Source of the DNA: Streptomyces muensis
GTDB taxonomy: Bacteria; Actinomycetota; Actinomycetes; Streptomycetales; Streptomycetaceae
Direction of reading: 5' to 3'
DNA: 64,000 nt
Assembly: GCF_021474425.1 (NCBI RefSeq)
Contig: NZ_JAKEIP010000017.1
Coordinates: 1-64,000 of the forward strand
In this document: in pieces, positions 1-8,416 of the stretch
How the letters are laid out: every line of letters begins with the position of its first letter
How positions within the stretch are numbered: position 1 is the first letter of the stretch
The notes under the pieces: model-generated
The model's database searches: none
Seen by the model: the letters and a program-made list of their open reading frames with translations, nothing else
What the model was told of the DNA's origin: nothing
Program-made: the position numbers and the translations under genes

Positions 1-2
1 GC

Positions 3-77
3 CCCGTCCTCCTGGTCTGGCCGGAACCCGCCCCGGACCTCAGGACGCTGCCGCCGGCACCGCCGCGTCACGGGTGA
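3..77 (+). CDS. Possible 3' end of an upstream gene
   Basis: One open frame enters from the window edge and reads PVLLVWPEPAPDLRTLPP before a TGA at 75-77. Third positions are nearly all G or C, as in genuine genes here. Only about 24 codons are visible, so no family can be named. It could be chance. Confidence 0.22.
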   Translation, partial: PVLLVWPEPAPDLRTLPPAPPRHG

Positions 78-94
78 GGCGCGGTGCGTCCGAG

Positions 95-125
95 TTGACC
101 TTCAAGTCGGTCGAAGCCCGACGAT
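95..125 (+). promoter_or_regulatory. MerR-type promoter/operator with 19-bp spacer
   Basis: A TTGACC -35 (95-100) and a GACGAT -10 (120-125) are separated by 19 bp, the long spacer typical of MerR-regulated promoters. The spacer holds the imperfect dyad CTTCAA...TCGAAG. The -10 ends only 6 bp before the GTG at 132, so the transcript would start at or next to the start codon. That fits the missing ribosome binding site and suggests a leaderless mRNA under autoregulation. This is inferred from sequence only. Confidence 0.5.
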
Positions 126-131
126 GGCGCG

Positions 132-1202
132 GTGTCGAACTCTGAGCTGATGCCGATCGGCGTCTTCGCCCACCGAACCGGCCTGACCACGAGCGCCTTG
201 CGCTTCTACGCCGACTCGGGGCTGCTTTCCCCGGTGCAGGTCGACCCGGACTCCGGCTACCGCTACTACGGTGCTGACCAGGTGGAACGGGCTGTCGCGC
301 TGCGTCGGCTCCGGGAGATCGACATGCCCCTCACCGCTGTCGAGGCGGTCCTCGACGCCGAGCCCGGTGACGCGGCCCGGCTGATCGACGAGCACGTCGC
401 GAAGGTTCTCGGGGACGCGGCAGCGGTGCGGCACAAGGCCGCTTCGATCAAGGCGTCGCTCACGGATGTGCCGGGTCTGCCGGTCGCCGCGCTGAAGGGG
501 CCGGTGCTGGCCGACGCGATCGAGCAGGTCCTGACCGCGACCGCGCGTGAACCGGGGATGCCGGTGCTCGGCGCCCTGCGCGTCGAGGCGACGCGGGAAG
601 CGGTCACGCTGACCGCGACGGACCGTTACCGCCTCGCGAACCGGACCCTGGTTCCGGTCGAAGCAACGGCGGCGACCTGGGCTGCCACGCTCGACGGTGA
701 CGAGCTGCGGGCCGCGGTCGCCGAGATCCGCCGCAGCGCACTGGTGCGGATCGAGGCGACGCCGCACGGACTGTGGCTGCGCATGGCGGACCGGGACGAC
801 CTGCACTGCCGGCTGCTGCCGGAGGAGTTCCCGGACTACCGGCTGATGCTCGCGTCGCTTCCCGAGGCCACGACCCGGGTGACGGTCTCGAAGGATCTCC
901 TTCTGCGAGCCCTGGAAGGACACCCCGGAGAACGGATCACACTGCGGGTGACCAGGGACGGCCTGGAAGCCCTGGCCACTGAGGGAGAGTCCCTTCGCGT
1001 CCCGCTCACGACCCCCATCACGGGGCAGGACCTTCGTATCTGCTTCGAGCTGACCACGCTCTATCCGGCCGTCAGCACCGCCATCGGCCCCGACGTGATG
1101 CTCGACCTGCGAGGACCGGACCAGCCCGTCACGATCCGCTCCGCCGACCGCGGCGATCTCACCACCCTGGCCATGCCCGTCAAGCCCGACCACTCAGCCT
1201 GA
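132..1202 (+). CDS. MerR regulator fused to a DNA polymerase III beta (sliding clamp)-like domain
   Basis: The 356-residue protein begins with a MerR winged helix (about residues 7-75; IGVFAHRTGLTTSALRFYADSGLL, then SGYRYY). After a short helical linker, residues of about 118-350 look like the DnaN clamp fold: VLGALRVEA, a TATDRYRLA strand, FPDYRLML and the terminal AMPV that ends beta clamps. The usual effector domain is therefore replaced by a clamp-like module. The GTG at 132 is chosen because a MerR-type promoter ends just before it; an ATG seven codons in is the alternative. A TPR-like gene follows after 28 bp. The effector is unknown; a link to replication or DNA damage is conjecture. 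Confidence 0.8.
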   Translation: MSNSELMPIGVFAHRTGLTTSALRFYADSGLLSPVQVDPDSGYRYYGADQVERAVALRRLREIDMPLTAVEAVLDAEPGDAARLIDEHVAKVLGDAAAVRHKAASIKASLTDVPGLPVAALKGPVLADAIEQVLTATAREPGMPVLGALRVEATREAVTLTATDRYRLANRTLVPVEATAATWAATLDGDELRAAVAEIRRSALVRIEATPHGLWLRMADRDDLHCRLLPEEFPDYRLMLASLPEATTRVTVSKDLLLRALEGHPGERITLRVTRDGLEALATEGESLRVPLTTPITGQDLRICFELTTLYPAVSTAIGPDVMLDLRGPDQPVTIRSADRGDLTTLAMPVKPDHSA

Positions 1203-1230
1203 GCAGGAACGACGAGGACAAGAACCAACC

Positions 1231-1761
1231 ATGACCGCCACCCCCACCTCCACTCCCAGCCCCGACCCGACCATGGAAGCCATCGGCCGGGCCGTCCTCG
1301 ACGGACAAGCCGGAGCCATCGCCTCCGCCCGCCAAAAGCTCCTGACCCTGTGGTCCACGATCGGCGTCACCGGCGACCCGCTGCACCGCTGCACGCTCGC
1401 GCACCACCTGGCAGACCTCTACGAAGACCCTGCCCAGGCCCTGGCCTGGGACATCCGCGCCCTGGACGCGGCCGACGCCATGACCGAGCGGCGCGTTCAG
1501 CAGCACCACGCCGGCCTGCGCATCGCCGGCTTCTATCCGTCCCTGCATCTCAACCTCGCCGACGACTACCGCCGCCTCGGCGCCTTCGCCGCGGCCGCCG
1601 AGCACATCACGGCGGCCGAGGAGCAGGCCCCGAACCTTCCCCAGGACGCGTACGGAACCCTCATCCGTACCGCCCTCGGCGAGGTGGCCGAGGCCGTGTC
1701 CCGTCGCGATGCCGGCTCAGGGCCGCGGACCGGCCGGCCCCGCCCCCGTGCTCTCCCGTAG
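1231..1761 (+). CDS. Hypothetical TPR-like helical protein
   Basis: This 176-residue protein starts 28 bp after the MerR-clamp gene and is probably co-transcribed with it. It is Ala/Leu-rich and helical. Segments such as LHLNLADDYRRLGAFAAAAEHITAAEEQA have the spacing of tetratricopeptide repeats, so it may be a protein-binding partner of the regulator. Its last 14 or so residues (Arg/Pro-rich) overlap the 3' end of the convergent LacI gene, so the tail is probably readthrough added by decay of an earlier stop. No catalytic motif is visible. Confidence 0.6.
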   Translation: MTATPTSTPSPDPTMEAIGRAVLDGQAGAIASARQKLLTLWSTIGVTGDPLHRCTLAHHLADLYEDPAQALAWDIRALDAADAMTERRVQQHHAGLRIAGFYPSLHLNLADDYRRLGAFAAAAEHITAAEEQAPNLPQDAYGTLIRTALGEVAEAVSRRDAGSGPRTGRPRPRALP

Positions 1762-2781
1762 GACCAGCCGCGTGGGCACCAGCGTCGTGCCGTGGGTGGT
1801 GTCGCCGTGGCGGATCTTGGTGATGACGCCCTCGACGCAGAGGCGGCCGACCTCGGCGAAGTCCTGGTGGATGGTGGTGAGCGGGGGGAGGAAGGAGGCG
1901 GACTCGGGGAGGTCGTCGAAGCCGATGACGCTGACGTCGTCGGGGACTCGGCGGCCGCGTTCGTGCAGGGCGCGGAGCAGGCCCAGGGCCATCTGGTCGT
2001 TGGCGGCGAACACCGCCGTGCAGTCGGGGTGGTCGGCGAGGTGGAGGCCCGCGCGGTAGCCCGACTCCGCCGACCAGTCGCCGCGCACCAGGGGCGGCGG
2101 GGTCGCGCCGGCCTCCGTGAGGGCGGCGTGCCAGGCGTTGGCGCGGCGCTGGGCGGCGAAGGAGTCCTCGGGGCCGGCCAGGTGCCACACCGTGTGATGG
2201 CCGAGGTCCAGCAGATGCCGTACGGCGTCGCGGGCGCCGCCCGCCTGGTCGGTGTCGACGACGGTGTAGCGGTCGCCGGCGTCGGAGTCGGCCACCACGA
2301 CCTGGACGCCGGGCGGCAGTGAGACCGTCGCGGCGTCGAGGAGGTGGATCTCCATGATGACGATGACCGCGTCCACGGCGAGTTCGCCGAGGCGGGAGAA
2401 GGCGCCGTTCACCTCGTCCTGGGTGGGGACGGCGACCGGCAGCAGCGTGACGGCGTAGCCGTGCCGGGCGGCGGAGGTCGCGATGGCCTCCAGGGTGCGG
2501 ATGTTCCCGTGGGTGGACAGGGAGAAGGTGATCACGCCGAGGGTGCGGAACTCGCCCCGTTTGAGGGCCCGAGCGGCGCTGTTGGGCCGGTAGCCCAGCT
2601 CCCGCATCGCGGCCATGACCTGCTGCCGGGTCTCCTCGGTCACTCCCGGGAAGCCGTTCGAGACGCGGGAGACCGTCTGCGAGGAGACCCCGGCCAGCTG
2701 GGCGACGTCGGCCATGGAGGCGCCCTGGCGTGGGCGCGCGGCACGCCCGCGCGTACGGCCTCCCGCGGGGCGCGTGTCCAT
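1717..2781 (-). CDS. LacI-family transcriptional regulator
   Basis: The 354-residue repressor has the LacI helix-turn-helix at residues of about 23-45 (MADVAQLAGVSSQTVSRVSNG) followed by a periplasmic-binding-protein-like sugar sensor (TLGVITFSLS, DSDAGDRYTVVDTDQAGG, AANDQMALGLLRALHERG, SVIGFDD). The start at 2781 is chosen over an upstream in-frame codon because GGGAGG precedes it. It is divergent from the GH30 glycosidase, and a 16-bp perfect palindrome lies between them. It therefore probably represses that enzyme, and perhaps itself, until a sugar is bound. The sugar is not evident; galactan-derived sugars are a guess from the neighbour. Confidence 0.92.
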   Translation of the reverse strand: MDTRPAGGRTRGRAARPRQGASMADVAQLAGVSSQTVSRVSNGFPGVTEETRQQVMAAMRELGYRPNSAARALKRGEFRTLGVITFSLSTHGNIRTLEAIATSAARHGYAVTLLPVAVPTQDEVNGAFSRLGELAVDAVIVIMEIHLLDAATVSLPPGVQVVVADSDAGDRYTVVDTDQAGGARDAVRHLLDLGHHTVWHLAGPEDSFAAQRRANAWHAALTEAGATPPPLVRGDWSAESGYRAGLHLADHPDCTAVFAANDQMALGLLRALHERGRRVPDDVSVIGFDDLPESASFLPPLTTIHQDFAEVGRLCVEGVITKIRHGDTTHGTTLVPTRLVLRESTGAGPAGPRP

Positions 2782-2894
2782 CGGCGCGCCCTCCCTGTCC
2801 GTCGTCCCCACGCTGCCCCCTGGGTGCGCAACTTTCGGTTCCGGCCAACTCCTTGACCGCCGAGATTCGCACAGTGTAGACATCCCGCCAGCGG

Positions 2895-2910
2895 ATGTTT
2901 ACGTAAACAT
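2895..2910. promoter_or_regulatory. LacI-type operator palindrome
   Basis: ATGTTTACGTAAACAT is a perfect 16-bp palindrome with a central CG, the form of LacI-family operators. It lies 114 bp upstream of the LacI start and about 100 bp upstream of the GH30 start, so it could control both. Confidence 0.75.
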
Positions 2911-3012
2911 TATGAGATCAAAACGGGCTAGAGCGCACTGAACCGCATCGAAACGAACCGCACCGAGCCCGCACCGGGACGCGCGGCGCACGGAAGAGCT
3001 GGAGTACTCGAG

Positions 3013-5070
3013 ATGGCACACCGCACCCGCAAGAGAAGACTCCTGGGCATCGGCGTCACCGCCCTCGCGACCGGCACCGTGCTGGCCGCCACCGCACTGC
3101 CGGCCGCGCCCGCGGACACGACCGCCGCCGCCTCGGTCACCGTCCGCCCCGACCCGTCGTACAAGCAGGAGAAGTTCGAGGGCTGGGGCACCAGCCTGGT
3201 CTGGTTCGCCAACGCCACCGGTGACTACCCGCCCGCGATACGGGAGAAGCTGGCGAAGCTGCTCTTCGGGGACGACGGGCTCGCCCTGAACATCGCCCGC
3301 TACAACATCGGCGGCGGCAACGCCCCGGACGTCAAGGACTACCTGCGGGCCGGCGGCGCGGTCGAGGGCTGGTGGAAGGCTCCGGCGGGCACCACCCGCG
3401 AGGACGTCGACTGGTGGGACGCCGACGATCCCGCCGACTGGAACAACAAGGCTGACAAGACGCAGCGCTGGTGGGTCGACCGGATCAAGAAGGACATCAC
3501 CCACTGGGAGACCTTCAGCAACTCCCCGCCGTGGTTCATGACCGAGAGCGGCTACGTCTCCGGCAACTTCGACGCCGGCAAGGACCAGCTCAAGGCCGAG
3601 TCCGTCGACGACTTCGCCAAGTACCTGGTGGGCGCCACCGAGCGCCTGGAGAAGGCACACGGCATCGAGGTCGACACCCTCGACCCGTTCAACGAGCCGA
3701 ACACCAACTACTGGGGCACCAAGCTCGGCCCGGACGGCGAGCCCGTCGGCGGCCGCCAGGAAGGCGCCCACATCGGTCCCGAGCTTCAGCAGAAGGTGCT
3801 CCGCGCGCTGGGTCCGACGCTGGAGAAGTCGAGGACCGGCGCGGAGATCTCCGCGATGGACGAGACCAACCCCGGCACCTTCGCCACCAACTGGAACTCC
3901 TACCCCCAGGAGGTCCGCGACCTGGTCGGCCAGATGAACGTCCACACCTACGGCACCAGCCAGCGCACCACCGTGCGCGACCTGGCCAAGGCCGCGGACA
4001 AGCCGCTGTGGATGAGCGAGGTCGAGGGCGACTGGGGCGACGGGCAGAGCTTCACGGACATGCGGCCCGGCCTCGGCCTCGCCCAGCGCATCGTCGACGA
4101 CCTGCGTGAACTGGAGCCCCGCGCCTGGGTGTTCTGGCAGCCCGTCGAGGACTACGACAACATGAAGCCGGGCGGCGAGTCCGCGAAGGGCGGCAACTGG
4201 GGCGAGATCCAGCTGTCCTTCAGCTGCACCTCGAAGGACACCCTGGAGTCCTGCCCGATCTACACCAACACCAAGTTCGACACCGCCCGTAACTTCACGC
4301 ACTTCATCAAGCCCGGCGACCGGCTGATCAAGACGAACGACACCTCAAGCACCGCGGCCGTCTCCCGCAAGGGCGACGCGGCGACCGTCGTCCACGTCAA
4401 CAGCACCACCGAGGCCCGCGACGTCACGCTCGACCTGTCGAAGTTCGGCCGCGTCTCCTCCCACGCCACCGTCACCCCGGTGGTCACCAGCGCCGACGGC
4501 AAGCTGGAGAAGCAGAAGCCCGTCCGGGTCACCGGCAAGCAGGCCACCATCTCCGTGCCCGGCCAGTCGGTGACGTCGTTCCTGGTCAAGGGCGTCTCCG
4601 GCGTCGCGAAGGACGCGGCCGAGCTGCAAAAGGGCCACACCTACCGGCTGACCGGCGTCCAGAGCGGCAAGGACCTCACCATCGCCGACAACGGCACCGG
4701 CCTCGTCATCAGGAGCGCCGACGCCGCCGACCCGAGCGGTCAGCAGTGGCGCCTGGAGCAGATCAGCGGCAACGGCAGCGACAACCGCAAGCGGTACGTC
4801 TTCACCGAGGCGACCGAGGACAAGCGCCTGGCCGTACGTGACGGTGCCCTGGTGGCCGAGCCCGACGAGGGCCGCCGCGACCGCGCCGCGCAGTGGATCA
4901 TGTCGACGACCGGCGACGGCACCTGGACCCTCGTCAACGCCGCCACCGGACAGCTCCCGGACGTCGGCGGGCAGTCCACCAACGAGGGCGCCGCGGTCGG
5001 CGTGTGGCAGCCGAACTCCGGCGCCAACCAGCGCTGGACGGTGACCGACGTGACGGGTGACGACGCCTAG
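3013..5070 (+). CDS. Secreted GH30-type endo-beta-1,6-galactanase-like glycosidase with C-terminal ricin-like domain
   Basis: A 685-residue secreted enzyme. A basic, hydrophobic signal peptide covers residues 1 to about 40. The catalytic TIM barrel follows (KFEGWGTSLVWFANATGDYP is typical of GH30 galactanases). The proton donor is probably Glu228 (DPFNEPN) and the nucleophile Glu336 (WMSEVEG). A beta-sandwich follows to about residue 530, then a beta-trefoil carbohydrate-binding module with QQW/QRW repeats. It probably cuts beta-1,6-linked galactan such as arabinogalactan side chains outside the cell. The divergent LacI gene and palindrome suggest substrate induction. The precise GH30 subfamily is inferred from general resemblance. 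Confidence 0.88.
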   Translation: MAHRTRKRRLLGIGVTALATGTVLAATALPAAPADTTAAASVTVRPDPSYKQEKFEGWGTSLVWFANATGDYPPAIREKLAKLLFGDDGLALNIARYNIGGGNAPDVKDYLRAGGAVEGWWKAPAGTTREDVDWWDADDPADWNNKADKTQRWWVDRIKKDITHWETFSNSPPWFMTESGYVSGNFDAGKDQLKAESVDDFAKYLVGATERLEKAHGIEVDTLDPFNEPNTNYWGTKLGPDGEPVGGRQEGAHIGPELQQKVLRALGPTLEKSRTGAEISAMDETNPGTFATNWNSYPQEVRDLVGQMNVHTYGTSQRTTVRDLAKAADKPLWMSEVEGDWGDGQSFTDMRPGLGLAQRIVDDLRELEPRAWVFWQPVEDYDNMKPGGESAKGGNWGEIQLSFSCTSKDTLESCPIYTNTKFDTARNFTHFIKPGDRLIKTNDTSSTAAVSRKGDAATVVHVNSTTEARDVTLDLSKFGRVSSHATVTPVVTSADGKLEKQKPVRVTGKQATISVPGQSVTSFLVKGVSGVAKDAAELQKGHTYRLTGVQSGKDLTIADNGTGLVIRSADAADPSGQQWRLEQISGNGSDNRKRYVFTEATEDKRLAVRDGALVAEPDEGRRDRAAQWIMSTTGDGTWTLVNAATGQLPDVGGQSTNEGAAVGVWQPNSGANQRWTVTDVTGDDA

Positions 5071-5132
5071 TAGACCGAGGACCGAGTAGTCCCAGTCCAC
5101 CGAGTAGTCCTGGTACACCGAGCAGCACGTCA

Positions 5133-5178
5133 GCCCTCGGCTCCTCCCTCCACGCGGTGGGAGGAGCCGAGGGCTTTC
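5133..5178. terminator. Intrinsic terminator, probably bidirectional
   Basis: Two 16-bp perfect arms (5133-5148 and 5159-5174; GCCCTCGGCTCCTCCC and its complement) enclose a 10-nt loop, followed by TTT. It ends the glycosidase transcript and touches the end of the convergent gene. Just upstream (5075-5122) is a short tandem array of the unit ACCGAGTAGTCC. Confidence 0.8.
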
Positions 5179-5557
5179 ACTGGTCCGAGTAGCCGATGTC
5201 CCCGATGGTCCAGGCGCTCACGTCCCGCAGCGCGACGCGGTACATGCCGCCCGTGTCGGGGATGCCGAAGCTGCCCTGGAGGATCCGGGCGACGTGGAAG
5301 TGGAGGTGGGTGGGGCCGGCCCCGTGCTCCGGCCCGTGGCCGCCGGCGTCCTGCGGCGCGGTGAACGCGGCGGCGAACGGCCGCAGGTGCTCGGAGTCCC
5401 GCAGGACCTCGGCCACGCGTTCCTTCCACAGGGCTTCCGGGGCCAGCCGTCCCGTGATGACGGCTCCCGGGATCACCACGGTCAGGGACATCTGGCTGCT
5501 GTGCCGCGACTCCACCATCGCGGCAATCGCGACGAGCAGGTCGTCAGGGTGCGTCAT
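5177..5557 (-). CDS. Hypothetical protein, possibly GvpU-like
   Basis: A 126-residue protein of unknown role. Near the N-terminus the pattern SLTVVIPGAVITGRLAPEALW (hydrophobic strand, VITG turn, then a charged helix) recalls small gas-vesicle accessory proteins of the GvpU type. No gas vesicle gene lies nearby, so the likeness is only a hint. The C-terminus (GMYRVALRDVSAWTIGDIGY) looks like paired beta strands. No membrane segment or signal peptide is seen. It converges on the glycosidase gene. Confidence 0.55.
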   Translation of the reverse strand: MTHPDDLLVAIAAMVESRHSSQMSLTVVIPGAVITGRLAPEALWKERVAEVLRDSEHLRPFAAAFTAPQDAGGHGPEHGAGPTHLHFHVARILQGSFGIPDTGGMYRVALRDVSAWTIGDIGYSDQ

Positions 5558-5612
5558 GTCTCAGGAGCCTAGCCCGACCGGGGCCGTCACGGTGCGGGCG
5601 GCGACGCTGACG

Positions 5613-5900
5613 TCACCAGCCCAGCGCACCCTCGTCGGCCCGGGTGTCGCCGGCCGGTGCGACCGGAGGGGTGTCGTGGCAGGTGAAGCCGAGCCGGGTC
5701 AGGGCCCGGCGCATCTCACCGGCGGTGAAGTCGCGGCGGTTCTGGCGGGTGATCACTTCCCCGACCTGCATCACGGGGTAGACGCTGCGGCCGATGGTGA
5801 CGGCCACGCCCGCGAGGGGCTCGGGCGTGACGCCGCTCATCGACTGTTCGACCTCGCTCTTGATCAGGTCGAAGGGGAAACGGGCGATGACACAACGCAT
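5613..5900 (-). CDS. Small conserved Streptomyces protein downstream of the DEAD-box helicase
   Basis: A 95-residue protein starting MRCVIARFPFDLIKSEVEQSM. The start at 5900 is chosen because GGAGG sits 6 nt upstream; a GTG four codons earlier falls inside that site. The pattern YPVMQVGEVITRQNRRDFTAGEMRRAL is strongly conserved, in my memory, in proteins annotated as the SCO5918 family, which sit beside a helicase and cold-shock gene in other streptomycetes. It lies 25 bp downstream of the helicase on the same strand and is probably in that transcript. Function unknown. Confidence 0.7.
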   Translation of the reverse strand: MRCVIARFPFDLIKSEVEQSMSGVTPEPLAGVAVTIGRSVYPVMQVGEVITRQNRRDFTAGEMRRALTRLGFTCHDTPPVAPAGDTRADEGALGW

Positions 5901-5925
5901 GGGTGCCTCCACGGGGTTGCCTGGG

Positions 5926-7374
5926 CTACGGGGTGTTCCTCGGAGTGTTCCTCGGGGTGGAGCGTCGGTTCCGGGTGGTGGAGCGGCGTCGGCCGCGGCC
6001 GCGGGCTGGGGATCCGGATCCCGTTCGTTGGCTCTGCTCGGCGGGCGGCGGGGTGAGGACGACGGGGACGCCCGAGGGGGTGCGGGCGCCGGTGATGCGG
6101 TGCAGTTCGGCCTCGCCGGGGCGGACCCGGGCGGTGCTGGGGGTGATGCCGGCGTCGGCCATCAGACGGTCCATCGCGCGCCGCTGGTGCGGCAGCACGA
6201 GGGTGACGACGGTGCCGGACTCGCCGGCGCGTGCGGTACGGCCGCCGCGGTGCAGATAGTCCTTGTGGTCGCCGGGCGGGTCGACGTTGACGACGAGGTC
6301 GAGGTCGTCGACGTGGATCCCGCGGGCGGCGACATTCGTGGCCACCAGGACCGTGACCTCGCCGTCCTTGAACCGGGCGAGCGTCTTGTTGCGCTGCGGC
6401 TGGGACTTGCCGCCGTGCAGGGCCGAGGCCCGCACCCCGACGGACAGCAGATGCTTGGCCAGCCGGTCCGCGGCGTGCTTGGTGTCCAGGAACATGATCA
6501 CCCGGCCGTCGCGGGCGGCGATCTCGGTCGCGGTGGCGTGCTTGTCGGTGTCCTGAACGTGCAGCAGATGGTGCTCCATGGTGCTGACGGCGCCCGCGGA
6601 CGGGTCGACCGAGTGCACCACGGGGTCGTGGAGGTAGCGGCGTACCAGGAGGTCGATGTTGCGGTCCAGGGTGGCCGAGAACAGCAGCCGCTGACCGCCG
6701 GGGGCGACCTGGTCGAGCAGGGCCGTCACCTGGGGCATGAAGCCCATGTCGGCCATCTGGTCGGCCTCGTCCAGGACGGTGACGCCGACCTGGTCCAGTC
6801 GGCAGTCGCCCCGTTCGATGAGGTCCTTGAGCCGGCCGGGGGTCGCCACGACGACCTCGGCGCCGCCGCGCAGCGCGGTCGCCTGCCGGCCGATCGCCAT
6901 GCCGCCCACGACGGTGGCGAGCCGCAGCCGCAGGGCGCGGGCGTAGGGGGTGAGCGCGTCGGTGACCTGCTGGGCCAGTTCCCGGGTGGGGACGAGGACG
7001 AGCGCGAGGGGCTGCCGGGGCTCGGCGCGCCGGCCGTTCAGCCGGGCCAGCACGGGCAGGCCGAAGGCGAGCGTCTTGCCCGAGCCGGTGCGGCCCCGGC
7101 CCAGTACGTCCCGTCCGGCCAGCGCGTTCGGCAGCGTCGCCGCCTGGATGGGGAAGGGCACGCTCACGCCTTCGGCGGCGAGCGCGGTCAGCAGCCGGGC
7201 CGGAAGGTCGAGCTCGGCGAAGGTCGCGACCGCGGGCAGCGGTTCGGTGAGGGTGACCGGCAGGGTGAATTCCTGCGGACGGGTGGTCGTGGTGCGTGCT
7301 CGGGGGCTCTGCCGGCCGGTCTTGTGGGCACGGACACGTCCTGAGCTGCCGCCGGTACGGCGGGTGCGGTTCAT
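5926..7374 (-). CDS. DEAD-box ATP-dependent RNA helicase
   Basis: A 482-residue helicase carrying the family motifs in order: Walker A TGSGKT, PTRELAQQV, TPGRLKDLIERG, VLDEADQM (DEAD), SATLDRNID, the second RecA domain with VLVATNVAARGIHVDDL, and HRGGRTARAGESG. The N-terminus and tail are Arg-rich and probably bind RNA. The start at 7374 is chosen because AGGAAGG precedes it. It probably unwinds structured mRNA or rRNA, especially in the cold, since a cold-shock protein gene lies upstream on the same strand. The 126-bp leader (7375-7500) is AT-rich and could be a regulated 5' UTR. Confidence 0.95.
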   Translation of the reverse strand: MNRTRRTGGSSGRVRAHKTGRQSPRARTTTTRPQEFTLPVTLTEPLPAVATFAELDLPARLLTALAAEGVSVPFPIQAATLPNALAGRDVLGRGRTGSGKTLAFGLPVLARLNGRRAEPRQPLALVLVPTRELAQQVTDALTPYARALRLRLATVVGGMAIGRQATALRGGAEVVVATPGRLKDLIERGDCRLDQVGVTVLDEADQMADMGFMPQVTALLDQVAPGGQRLLFSATLDRNIDLLVRRYLHDPVVHSVDPSAGAVSTMEHHLLHVQDTDKHATATEIAARDGRVIMFLDTKHAADRLAKHLLSVGVRASALHGGKSQPQRNKTLARFKDGEVTVLVATNVAARGIHVDDLDLVVNVDPPGDHKDYLHRGGRTARAGESGTVVTLVLPHQRRAMDRLMADAGITPSTARVRPGEAELHRITGARTPSGVPVVLTPPPAEQSQRTGSGSPARGRGRRRSTTRNRRSTPRNTPRNTP

Positions 7375-7500
7375 GGGGAACCTTCCTCGATCCGGCGTAT
7401 CGAGGAATTCTGCCCAGCGGTGGGGAACCGCACGCGGATTCACAAGAATGAGCCGAGTGAAATACGAAATGCCGTTGTTTGAAATCGAAGAAAACAATGA

Positions 7501-7535
7501 GCTGGGGCCCGCACCCCAAGAGTGCGGGCCCCAGC
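7501..7535 (-). terminator. Terminator between cold-shock gene and helicase
   Basis: Two 14-bp perfect arms (7501-7514, 7522-7535) with a 7-nt loop, followed on the - strand by an AT-rich stretch with TTGTTTTCTT. It lies 23 nt after the cold-shock stop codon, so most transcripts should end here, with some readthrough possible into the helicase. Confidence 0.75.
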
Positions 7536-7557
7536 CACGTGTTCGCGACTGTCAGCG

Positions 7558-7761
7558 TCAGGCGGGAACGATGTTCTCGGCCTGCGGGCCCTTCTGGCCC
7601 TGCGTGACGTCGAAGGTAACCTTCTGGCCTTCCTGAAGCTCGCGGAAGCCGCTGGTGGCGATGTTCGAGTAGTGGGCGAACACGTCAGCGCCGCCGCCGT
7701 CCTGCTCGATGAAGCCGAAGCCCTTTTCCGCGTTGAACCACTTCACGGTGCCAGATGCCAT
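7558..7761 (-). CDS. Cold-shock protein (CspA family)
   Basis: A 67-residue single cold-shock domain with both RNA-binding motifs, RNP1 (KGFGFIEQ) and RNP2 (VFAHYS), and the terminal GPQAENI. It binds single-stranded RNA/DNA as an RNA chaperone. GGGAG precedes the ATG. It is followed by a strong terminator and then the DEAD-box helicase, a pairing common in Streptomyces, where the two probably cooperate in melting RNA structure. Confidence 0.96.
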   Translation of the reverse strand: MASGTVKWFNAEKGFGFIEQDGGGADVFAHYSNIATSGFRELQEGQKVTFDVTQGQKGPQAENIVPA

Positions 7762-8000
7762 ATTGAATCTCCCTTGGGGGGCAGTGCCGGAATCCGCACT
7801 TTACGGATCCGAGTCGCCGCGATGATCACCCCTCCGGAAAGATCCGGAAAGCTCTGCAAAGAAACAAGTCTCTGGCAACCAAAACTGCAACTGCTATCAC
7901 GCTAACACAGTCGGGCCGGACGCCCCCGGCAGTTTTCGGCACCGTCCGGGAATTCTCGTCCCGCCGTGGACCGTAATTCTGTACCGGCCGGACCAGGTAT
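7762..8000 (-). promoter_or_regulatory. Upstream region / leader of the cold-shock gene
   Basis: This 239-bp gap upstream of the cold-shock gene is less GC-rich than its surroundings around 7855-7905. It contains a small inverted repeat (CCGGATCTTTCCGG on the - strand) and is long enough for a structured 5' UTR as in other csp genes. I cannot place the -10/-35 with confidence. Confidence 0.4.
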
Positions 8001-8339
8001 CTAACGGTCCGCGTCCCGCTCGTCCAGCCTCCGGCGCATGTCCCGGTTCAGCCGCAGCGCGTCCTCCAGCTGGTCCTCCAGGGAGATGATGCGGCAGGCG
8101 GCCTCGATGGGGGTGCCCTGGTCGACGAGCTCACGGGCGCGGGCGGCGATACGCAACTGACGGCGGGAGTAGCGGCGGTGGCCGCCCTCCGAACGCAGCG
8201 GGGTGATCAGCCCGGTGCCGCCGACGGCGCGGAGGAAGGCGGGGGTGATGCCGAGAACGTCGGCGGCTCGTCCCATGGTGTACGCGGGATAGTCGTCGTC
8301 GTCCAGATTCCCGGTGACGGGGACGTTCTCAGCGGGCAT
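8001..8339 (-). CDS. Small MerR-like helix-turn-helix regulator
   Basis: A 112-residue protein with a MerR-type N-terminal motif (YTMGRAADVLGITPAFLRAVGGTGLITPLRSEGGHRRYSRRQL) and a C-terminal helix (EDQLEDALRLNRDMRRRLDERD) that probably forms the dimer coiled coil. It has no sensor domain. AAGG lies before the ATG. Its position just upstream of the cold-shock gene on the same strand fits a role in the same stress locus, but the target is unknown. Confidence 0.8.
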   Translation of the reverse strand: MPAENVPVTGNLDDDDYPAYTMGRAADVLGITPAFLRAVGGTGLITPLRSEGGHRRYSRRQLRIAARARELVDQGTPIEAACRIISLEDQLEDALRLNRDMRRRLDERDADR

Positions 8340-8416
8340 GGCACCTTCGTTTCGGGGACTTGGACAACCCTAACGCCGCGGGGGCCGCAGATGTGGCTCC
8401 GCGAGGACAGACTCTC

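Noticed and set aside
7375..7500. A cold-sensing riboswitch in the helicase leader
   Set aside because: The leader is AT-rich, but I could not identify conserved alternative structures by eye.
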